Source: JAIVJN01 sp036732565 (GTDB lineage: Bacteria > Acidobacteriota > Vicinamibacteria > Vicinamibacterales > UBA2999). From it: 7,064 nucleotides of DNA. A program made the translations under genes and the position numbers. Positions 1 through 4,683 of the stretch are shown here, one piece after another. The stretch lies in NCBI GenBank assembly GCA_036732565.1, contig DAINCF010000379.1, positions 1-7,064 on the forward strand. The letters are read 5' to 3'. The notes below the pieces were generated by a model. It was not told the DNA's origin. It saw only the letters and a program-made list of their open reading frames with translations, and did no database searches. How positions within the stretch are numbered: position 1 is the first letter of the stretch; every line of letters starts with the position of its first letter.

Positions 1-175
1 GGTCCGTCTGGCGTGGGGTCCGCCTTTAGGCGGACCTGATGGCCGGCTGAAGCCGGCCCCCACGAAGGTGAAGCTGCTGATGCCGACGTAAGTCTGGCGT
101 GGGGTCCGTCTGGCGTGGGGTCCGCCTTTAGGCGGACCTGAGGGCCGGCTGAAGCCGGCCCCACGAATGTGAAGC
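1..175. repeat. Two copies of a double-hairpin intergenic repeat, 102-bp period
   Basis: Positions 1-74 and 103-175 are near-identical, differing by two substitutions (40/142 and 67/168) and one missing C in the second copy. Each copy carries two adjacent perfect hairpins. The first has an 8-bp stem and a TTTA loop (17-36 and 119-138). The second has a 7-8-bp stem and a TGAA loop (41-58 and 142-161). A 16-bp block is also tandemly repeated at 92-107 and 108-123, and positions 1-5 look like the end of another block, so the array probably continues left of the window. No T-run follows the stems, so a classical intrinsic terminator is not supported. The repeats lie downstream of the leftward-transcribed permease gene and could act as REP-like mRNA 3'-end structures, which is inference. 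Confidence 0.85.
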
Positions 176-183
176 GGCGTATG

Positions 184-203
184 GAAGGCCTGCGCTACGT
201 ACG
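184..203. repeat. Half-copy of the CTGCGCTACGTACG repeat family
   Basis: These 20 bases match positions 3127-3146 at 18 of 20 positions and in the same orientation. At 3127-3146 the sequence is the outer end of the hairpin array upstream of the permease operon. Here only the half-unit is left, 24 bp beyond the permease stop codon. The permease module is therefore bracketed by direct copies of one repeat family. Confidence 0.7.
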
Positions 204-227
204 CTATCGGGCGTCTCGCTCGCGATC

Positions 228-2693
228 TCATTGCTCCCGCAGCGCGACCAAGGGATCCAGTCGGCTGGCTCGGCGCGCCGGGAGAAGACACGCAGCCGTC
301 GCGACGGTCGCGAGCACGAGCGATGCCCCCAAGAGGCTGAGCGGATCGACGGCGGCCACGCCGAACAGCACGCCCGAGAGCAGCATACCCACCGCGGCGG
401 ATGTCACGATGCCGATGGCGATGCCGATCGCGACGAGCGTGACGCCGTGTCGGAGCACGAGGCCCAAGACCGTTCCCCGTCTCGCGCCGAGCGCCATGCG
501 CACACCGATCTCTCGCTGACGCTGTCGAACCGCGTGCGCCATCGCGGCATAGAGTCCAAGGCTGGCGAGACCGAGTGCGATGAAGCCGAACAGCGTCAGC
601 AGACCGACGCCGATGGTCGCGCCGAACAGCGAATTGCCGATCACGGTCTGCACGGTCCGCACGTCGCTGACTTCGATGTGAGCATCGAGTCCCCTGACCT
701 CACGCTGCATCATCGCCAGCATGCCGGCCGGGTCGGCCTCCGTGCGGATGTAGAGCACCGCGGCATCCGCGAACGCCTGCGCCAACGGCACGTAGACGTA
801 CGGTTGCGGCGCTTCACCCAGCGAGGTGTAGCGCACCGTCTTCGCGATGCCGACGACCTCCACCATCGTGTCGTCACCACTCAGTCGAAGGCGTCTACCG
901 ACGGGATCGACTCCGGGCCAGAGACGGGCAGCCAGCGTGTCGTTGACGATCGCGACTGGCAGCGAGCCCTCGCGATCGGCGGCGGTGAAATCGCGACCGC
1001 TCAGCACGGGAATGCCAGTGGTAGCGAAGTAGTCGAGGTCGATGGCGTTCACGATCGTCATGAGGGCGCCCGCGCGGTCCCGTTGCTCCTGACCGTCGGT
1101 CGTGACGCTCCGTGCCGGACGCGCGAAGAGCGGCATCTGTGTCGCCCACGTAGCAGAGACAATGCCTGGGCTCGTGGAGAGGCGGGCGCGCACGTCTCGA
1201 TAGAACTGCTCGCTGCGCGCGCGTGTGTAGCCCGCCTGCCCGGGACTGATCAGCGCAATGCCCATACGCTGGGTTTCGAAGCCTGGATCGACCGCGTATG
1301 CGTGCTGCAAGCTGCGCAGCAAGAGGCCCGCGGTGACCAACGAGACCAGTGAGAGCGCCACCTGACCGACCATCAAGGCCTTGCCGACGGTGAAACCGCG
1401 CCGACGCTCCCCGACCGCACGCCCTTCGTCTTTCAGCGCGCGAACGACGTCGGTGCGCGTGGATTGCCAGGCCGGCACCAGACCGAAGATCACGGTGGTG
1501 ATGATGGAAAGCCCGACCGTGAACAGCAGCACCGTGGCGTCGATGTTCAGGTCGATCAGATTCGCGGCCACCTCCGGTGGGCGGAACGACCAGAGGAGTC
1601 GAGCGCCAGCGTAAGCCAGCGCAAATCCGACGATACCGCTGATGCAGGCCAGCACGGCGCTCTCTGTCAGGAGCTGTCGAATCAGTCGCCGCCGGCCCGA
1701 GCCAAGCGCGAGGCGCACCGCGATCTCGTGACGGCGCGTCGCGGCGCGCGCCAGCAGGAGGTGCGCGACGTTCGAGCACGCGATGAGCAGGATCAGCGCT
1801 GGGATCGCCAGGAGGAGGACGCTCATCGTGGTGGCCGACATCGCGCCCTCGGATGCCAGCGCCGCGCGCGAGACCGGCGTCACCGCGAGGCCGCGTCCCC
1901 GATTGACGTCCGGATGTTCCTGTTCCAGCGCGGCGGCAAGGGTGACGAGCTGTGCGCCGGCTTGCTCCGCCGACACGCCAGGCTTCAACCGTCCGACACC
2001 GCGGAACGAGAGCGCGCCGCGGTTGCGCAGCCAATCGCGATTCTGCGCGGGCAGCACGGACTCTGCCATCATCGCGGGGATCCACACGTCAGGACCGAAG
2101 ACGCCGTCGAGGCCGATGAATCCTTTCGGCGCCACGCCGATGACCGTGAAGGCCGTCCCGCCGAGAAGAAGCGTGCGCCCCACGATGTCGGCCGCGCCGG
2201 CAAACCGAATCTGCCAGGCGGCGTGCGACATGACCAGGACCGGCGCCGCGCCGGGCGTCATGTCCTCGTCGGCACGAAAGAAGCGGCCCGCCACCGGACG
2301 CAAACCGAGCGTGTCGAAGAAGTTGCCGGTCACGAGCCGGCCGAAGAGCCGTCGCGGCGTGTTCGCCTCGAGCAACGTCAGAATGGTCGGGGTTGCCGAG
2401 TACCCAGCGATGCTGTCGAGCACCTGGTTCCGATCGGCGATGTCCTTCAGATTCGGGTGGGAGATCGACAGGACGTCGGAAGTCTGCGCGCCCGCATCGG
2501 TGGTGCGGATGGTGACGAGCTCGGCAGGTCGGTCCACCGGCAGCGGATTCAGAAACAGCGTGTCGATGACCGAGAAGACCGTCGTGTTCGCGCCGATCCC
2601 GAAGGCCAACGTCAGCACGACCACGAGAGAAAACCCGGGTGACTTTCCCAGCGCGCGGAACGCGCCCCGCATGTCCTGCCAGAGTGTGTCCAT
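228..2693 (-). CDS. ADOP-family duplicated orphan permease (MacB/FtsX-type)
   Basis: This 821-residue inner-membrane protein has the architecture of acidobacterial duplicated orphan permeases, with two MacB periplasmic-core plus FtsX permease units in one chain. The N-terminal stretch (WQDMRGAFRALGKSPGFS, residues 5-22) is typical of the family. Predicted membrane segments lie near residues 22-44, 288-312, 342-369, 387-409, 437-459, 690-716, 747-773 and 783-804, with periplasmic domains between about 50-285 and 465-685. The cytoplasmic FtsX signature occurs twice (residues 321-345, core EIAVRLALGSGRRRLIRQLL; and 726-750, core REIGVRMALGARRG), and the chain ends in PARRASRLDPLVALRE. The start at 2693 fits the family N-terminus, is preceded by GGGAGGA, and overlaps the upstream stop as TAATG. 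An in-frame extension to 2885 would only overlap the upstream gene. No ATP-binding subunit is encoded nearby, as usual for ADOPs. The substrate is unknown. Confidence 0.93.
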   Translation of the reverse strand: MDTLWQDMRGAFRALGKSPGFSLVVVLTLAFGIGANTTVFSVIDTLFLNPLPVDRPAELVTIRTTDAGAQTSDVLSISHPNLKDIADRNQVLDSIAGYSATPTILTLLEANTPRRLFGRLVTGNFFDTLGLRPVAGRFFRADEDMTPGAAPVLVMSHAAWQIRFAGAADIVGRTLLLGGTAFTVIGVAPKGFIGLDGVFGPDVWIPAMMAESVLPAQNRDWLRNRGALSFRGVGRLKPGVSAEQAGAQLVTLAAALEQEHPDVNRGRGLAVTPVSRAALASEGAMSATTMSVLLLAIPALILLIACSNVAHLLLARAATRRHEIAVRLALGSGRRRLIRQLLTESAVLACISGIVGFALAYAGARLLWSFRPPEVAANLIDLNIDATVLLFTVGLSIITTVIFGLVPAWQSTRTDVVRALKDEGRAVGERRRGFTVGKALMVGQVALSLVSLVTAGLLLRSLQHAYAVDPGFETQRMGIALISPGQAGYTRARSEQFYRDVRARLSTSPGIVSATWATQMPLFARPARSVTTDGQEQRDRAGALMTIVNAIDLDYFATTGIPVLSGRDFTAADREGSLPVAIVNDTLAARLWPGVDPVGRRLRLSGDDTMVEVVGIAKTVRYTSLGEAPQPYVYVPLAQAFADAAVLYIRTEADPAGMLAMMQREVRGLDAHIEVSDVRTVQTVIGNSLFGATIGVGLLTLFGFIALGLASLGLYAAMAHAVRQRQREIGVRMALGARRGTVLGLVLRHGVTLVAIGIAIGIVTSAAVGMLLSGVLFGVAAVDPLSLLGASLVLATVATAACLLPARRASRLDPLVALREQ

Positions 2694-3046
2694 TACGTCC
2701 TCCCTCGCGCCGTGACCCAGAGTCCCCACAGCAGCACGAGATAAATGGTGATGTGGTAGACGATGTCGAGTGCGGTCCGGGGGCCGATGCCGATGGATAC
2801 GGTGATCAGGCCAACGGTTGTTCCCAGCAAGGCGAACCCCTGCCCGGCCAGGCCGAACACGCGCGCGGACGAGGGGCGCATCCATGTGCCCACCAGCGCG
2901 GCCAGCAGCACCGCCGCAATCACGCTTTCGGCGTTGCGGGCGGCGTGGTGGTGGTAGCCGCCGAGGATGTAGCCCGAATGGATGAGCGCGGCACCGATAA
3001 AGGACGCCGCCTCGATGGTCATGAGACGCCGAACTCGTTGGATCAT
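2693..3046 (-). CDS. Small four-helix membrane protein, unknown function
   Basis: This is a 117-residue hydrophobic protein with probable membrane segments near residues 10-30, 41-56, 63-86 and 92-113 and a basic N-terminus (RVRR). Several histidines sit at membrane borders: H23, the H32-H33-H34 triplet after GGY, and H98 in DIVYHITIY. The GPRTALDIVYH stretch looks like a conserved family motif, but I cannot name a characterised family. Its TAA overlaps the permease ATG by one base (TAATG), so the two are almost certainly co-transcribed and translationally coupled. ADOP genes are often accompanied by a PadR-type regulator, and none is visible here. The ATG at 3046 is used; upstream there is only a weak purine-rich GAGCGA, and the ATG at codon 9 is a possible alternative start. 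The protein could be a permease partner or simply an operon neighbour. Confidence 0.82.
   Translation of the reverse strand: MIQRVRRLMTIEAASFIGAALIHSGYILGGYHHHAARNAESVIAAVLLAALVGTWMRPSSARVFGLAGQGFALLGTTVGLITVSIGIGPRTALDIVYHITIYLVLLWGLWVTARGRT
2698..2704 (-). promoter_or_regulatory. Ribosome binding site of the ADOP permease
   Basis: On the minus strand GGGAGGA ends four bases before the ATG at 2693. It lies inside the 3' end of the upstream gene. This supports the internal start at 2693 over the longer in-frame ORF and suggests coupled translation. Confidence 0.75.
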
Positions 3047-3068
3047 GTGTCGCTCGTCGTGATTGCGG

Positions 3069-3146
3069 GCAGGCCTGAAGGCCTGCGCTTGAGGCAGACC
3101 TGAAGGTCCGCGCCTGAGGCAGACCTAAAGGTCTGCGCTACGTACG
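3069..3146. repeat. Array of three 25-bp hairpin repeats
   Basis: Three hairpins start at 3069, 3094 and 3119, exactly 25 bp apart. Each has a 7-bp stem and a four-base loop (TGAA, TGAA, TAAA). The first and third stems are perfect and the second has one mismatch (3096/3109). Between hairpins 1 and 3 a stem G-C pair is replaced by A-T on both sides, so the palindrome is conserved rather than the exact sequence. The array ends in GCGCTACGTACG, shared with positions 192-203. It lies upstream of the minus-strand membrane-protein/permease unit and may be in its 5' leader. It has no coding capacity of its own. Confidence 0.85.
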
Positions 3147-3148
3147 AC

Positions 3149-3177
3149 GTGTCAAACTATCGATACGACAATATGCT
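3149..3177 (+). promoter_or_regulatory. Candidate sigma70-type promoter toward the NmrA/MarR genes
   Basis: GTGTCA (3149-3154) and TATGCT (3172-3177) are separated by 17 bases. Each matches four of six consensus positions (TTGACA/TATAAT). They lie in the least GC-rich patch of the spacer (about 3148-3200). Transcription from about 3184 would give a leader of roughly 190 bases before the NmrA start, containing the two palindromes at 3272-3330. A perfect TTGACA also reads on the minus strand at 3155-3150, but no convincing -10 follows it. Confidence 0.35.
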
Positions 3178-3191
3178 TGAATGAGTTCAAG
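3176..3191. promoter_or_regulatory. Operator-like palindrome overlapping the candidate promoter
   Basis: CTTGAA (3176-3181), a TGAG spacer and TTCAAG (3186-3191) form a perfect 6+6 inverted repeat. It overlaps the end of the candidate -10 box and the expected transcription start. Short AT-rich inverted repeats of this size are typical MarR-family binding sites, and a MarR-type gene lies about 1 kb downstream on the same strand. Operator function is inferred, not shown. Confidence 0.35.
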
Positions 3192-3271
3192 TAATTATCC
3201 GAGGCTGAGCCAGTTCGTCCGTAGCGCAGGCCTTGCGCCTTCGCGCGGACGCTCCGGCGACACTCGCCGCT

Positions 3272-3293
3272 GCGGTTCGCATGTGCGAACCGC
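3272..3293. repeat. Palindrome, 10-bp stem with 2-base loop
   Basis: GCGGTTCGCA (3272-3281) and TGCGAACCGC (3284-3293) are perfect inverted repeats around TG. It lies in the 110-bp segment that interrupts the repeat unit, upstream of the NmrA gene. It could form a DNA cruciform or a leader-RNA hairpin. No T-run follows it. Confidence 0.75.
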
Positions 3294-3307
3294 TAACTAT
3301 GCTGTTG

Positions 3308-3330
3308 GTCGGGTCGCTTGGCGACCCGAC
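3308..3330. repeat. Palindrome, 10-bp stem with 3-base loop
   Basis: GTCGGGTCGC (3308-3317) and GCGACCCGAC (3321-3330) pair perfectly around TTG. It lies 14 bp after the palindrome at 3272-3293 and 42 bp before the NmrA start. It has the same stem length as its neighbour but a different sequence. Confidence 0.75.
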
Positions 3331-3359
3331 GTGGCGGAGGCGGTCAGGCCTGCCTCAAC

Positions 3360-3364
3360 GGGAG
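3360..3364 (+). promoter_or_regulatory. Ribosome binding site of the NmrA-family gene
   Basis: GGGAG ends eight bases before the ATG at 3373. It decides the start: the reading frame is open upstream to 3181, but that part encodes no recognisable domain and crosses the intergenic repeats. Confidence 0.65.
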
Positions 3365-3372
3365 CGATCGCG

Positions 3373-4200
3373 ATGATCTTGGTAGCAGGGGCGACGGGGC
3401 ACGTGGGCGGAGAGCTGGTGCGGTACTTGGCGAATCACGGTCAGGCCGTGCGAGCGCTCGTTCGCGACCCGAAGACGTTCAGCATCGCTGGCGTCGAAGC
3501 GGTGGCGGGCGACCTGAACCGTCCGGAGACGTTGTCCGCCGGCGTGGATGGCGTGCGTGGCGTGTTTCTGCTGAGCGGTTACAACGATCTCCCCGGCACG
3601 CTCGCACTGATGCATAGCGCCGGGGTCGAGCGCCTCGTGCTGTTGTCGTCGCAGTCCGCGGCGGACAGCAGCGAACGAAACGCCGTGGCGCGCTACCACA
3701 TCCTCTCGGAGAAGGCCGTGCGTGAATCGGGCCTCGAGTGGACGTTCCTCCGGCCGAGCAGCTTCATGTCCAACGCGCTGCGCTGGATCCCGCAGCTGCA
3801 GGCCGGCGATGTCGTCCGCGAGCCGTTCGGCGACGTGCGCGTCGCGGCGGTCGATCCGGAAGACATCGCCGCGGTGGCGGCTGCGGCGTTGCTTACGGAC
3901 GGGCATGTTGGCCGCAGCTATCGGCTCACCGGGCCTGCGGCGCTGTTGCCCGCCGACCGCGTCGCCATCTTGGCGACGGCGCTGGAGCGTCCGCTCCGGT
4001 TCGAAGCGCAGTCCGACGAGGACGCGCGGACCGAGATGACTCAAACGATGCCGCCTGAGTACGTCGATGCGTTCTTCGACTTCTTCCGCGGTGGGACGTA
4101 TGACGAATCCACCGTGCATCCGACGGTGCAGGAGGTGACGGGGCGTCCACCGCGTACGTTCGCGGAATGGGCGAGGGAGCACACGCAAGCATTTCAGTGA
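3373..4200 (+). CDS. NmrA-like / atypical SDR NAD(P)-binding oxidoreductase
   Basis: This 275-residue cytoplasmic protein has a Rossmann fold beginning at residue 1 (MILVAGATGHVGGELV). The nucleotide-binding GxxGxxG is G6-G9-G12, and R31 in ALVRDP is placed to contact an NADP phosphate. Further family landmarks are VEAVAGDLNRPETL (41-54), VERLVLLSSQ (85-94), ARYHILSEKAVRESGLEWTF (106-125) and LRPSSFMSN (126-134), with substrate-side sequence in the C-terminal third. The motifs resemble NmrA and quinone-oxidoreductase-2-like atypical SDRs, whose members are either NAD(P)H-dependent reductases or redox-sensing regulators. The sequence alone does not decide which, and the classical YxxxK catalytic pair is not evident. 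The ATG at 3373 is chosen because the Rossmann strand starts there and GGGAG precedes it. A MarR-type regulator follows 30 bp downstream on the same strand, so co-transcription is likely. Confidence 0.92.
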   Translation: MILVAGATGHVGGELVRYLANHGQAVRALVRDPKTFSIAGVEAVAGDLNRPETLSAGVDGVRGVFLLSGYNDLPGTLALMHSAGVERLVLLSSQSAADSSERNAVARYHILSEKAVRESGLEWTFLRPSSFMSNALRWIPQLQAGDVVREPFGDVRVAAVDPEDIAAVAAAALLTDGHVGRSYRLTGPAALLPADRVAILATALERPLRFEAQSDEDARTEMTQTMPPEYVDAFFDFFRGGTYDESTVHPTVQEVTGRPPRTFAEWAREHTQAFQ

Positions 4201-4218
4201 GCGGCTCTCAACTGCTCG

Positions 4219-4224
4219 TATGCT
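4219..4224 (+). promoter_or_regulatory. Possible -10 box for a leaderless MarR transcript
   Basis: TATGCT ends seven bases before the ATG at 4231, the spacing expected if transcription starts at the start codon. No Shine-Dalgarno motif is present and no convincing -35 box is seen. The same hexamer occurs in the candidate promoter at 3172-3177. Weak evidence. Confidence 0.2.
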
Positions 4225-4230
4225 GTGACG

Positions 4231-4683
4231 ATGTCCAGCTCAGCCTCGAGTAAGCGAGCCCTGGCACGAGAGGTGTGGGTCGCGATGTTCGCGTTCCTGA
4301 TGCGCACGAGCCCGGATCGTACGAAGAGCCTCGGCCGCCGAGGGCTGACGCCGAACGATGCCCGCGCGCTGTCGGCGCTCGACGTCGACCAGGGTCGGAC
4401 GATGCGATCGCTGGCTGAGATGTGGGAGTGCGACGCCTCGAATGCGACGTGGGTGATCAATCGGCTCGAGACCCTGGGCCTGGCGAAACGTCACACCGCG
4501 CCGCATGACGGGCGGGTCAAGCTGGTCGTGCTGACGGCGAAGGGGAAGCGTACGATGGCCGAGGTGATGGAGGAGTTCCACGCCCCGCCCGCGGAGCTCC
4601 TCGTGCTGGATCGCGCCGACCTCGAGACCCTTCAGCGCGTGTTGGCGAAGCTGCCTACTCGCCGGGATGATACTGGCGCGTGA
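4231..4683 (+). CDS. MarR-family transcriptional regulator
   Basis: This is a 150-residue DNA-binding protein with a MarR-type winged helix. A helix precedes LTPNDARALSALD (39-51). The helix-turn-helix covers about residues 58-84 (MRSLAEMWECDASNATW, then VINRLETLGL). The wing, about residues 85-105, contains the family-typical D93-G94-R95 in HDGRVK followed by LTAKGK. A long C-terminal helix (LETLQRVLAKL) should complete the dimer interface. No cysteine sits where OhrR-type sensors carry one near the N-terminus, and the ligand is unknown. ATG 4231 is preferred; an in-frame GTG at 4225 would add two residues, and neither has a Shine-Dalgarno site. The gene lies 30 bp after the NmrA-family gene and probably regulates it. 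Its last 29 bp overlap the 3' end of the convergent acylase gene. Confidence 0.9.
   Translation: MSSSASSKRALAREVWVAMFAFLMRTSPDRTKSLGRRGLTPNDARALSALDVDQGRTMRSLAEMWECDASNATWVINRLETLGLAKRHTAPHDGRVKLVVLTAKGKRTMAEVMEEFHAPPAELLVLDRADLETLQRVLAKLPTRRDDTGA

Larger units (their letters stand above)
3221..3358. repeat. Repeat unit split by a 110-bp segment
   Basis: Positions 3221-3234 (GTAGCGCAGGCCTT) and 3345-3358 (CAGGCCTGCCTCAA), joined, would make one complete unit of the hairpin family arrayed at 3069-3146, in the opposite orientation. The two halves are separated by positions 3235-3344, which hold two long palindromes. This looks like a composite repeat or a small insertion into a repeat copy. 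A 64-codon upstream extension of the NmrA reading frame runs through this segment but is not considered coding. Confidence 0.6.

Noticed and set aside
1..175. Intrinsic transcription terminator for the permease gene
   Set aside because: The hairpins are strong but no T-run follows on the relevant strand. They are recorded as repeats only.
231..2715. Long plus-strand open frames (231-1352, 1464-2642, 1783-2715) opposite the permease gene
   Set aside because: They are arginine- and histidine-rich or low-complexity translations with no family resemblance, produced by GC-rich codon bias opposite a convincing ADOP gene.
2694..2885. Upstream extension of the permease reading frame to 2885
   Set aside because: It overlaps the four-helix membrane protein in another frame. 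The start at 2693 has a strong Shine-Dalgarno site and matches the family N-terminus.
3069..3136. CRISPR array
   Set aside because: The 25-bp units are contiguous imperfect palindromes without unique spacers, and no cas genes are present.
3181..3372. Upstream extension of the NmrA reading frame by 64 codons
   Set aside because: It runs through intergenic repeats and palindromes, and the Rossmann fold begins at the ATG at 3373, which has its own ribosome binding site.
3355..4188. Minus-strand 277-codon frame opposite the NmrA gene
   Set aside because: It is arginine- and histidine-rich with no domain signal; an antisense shadow of a well-supported gene.
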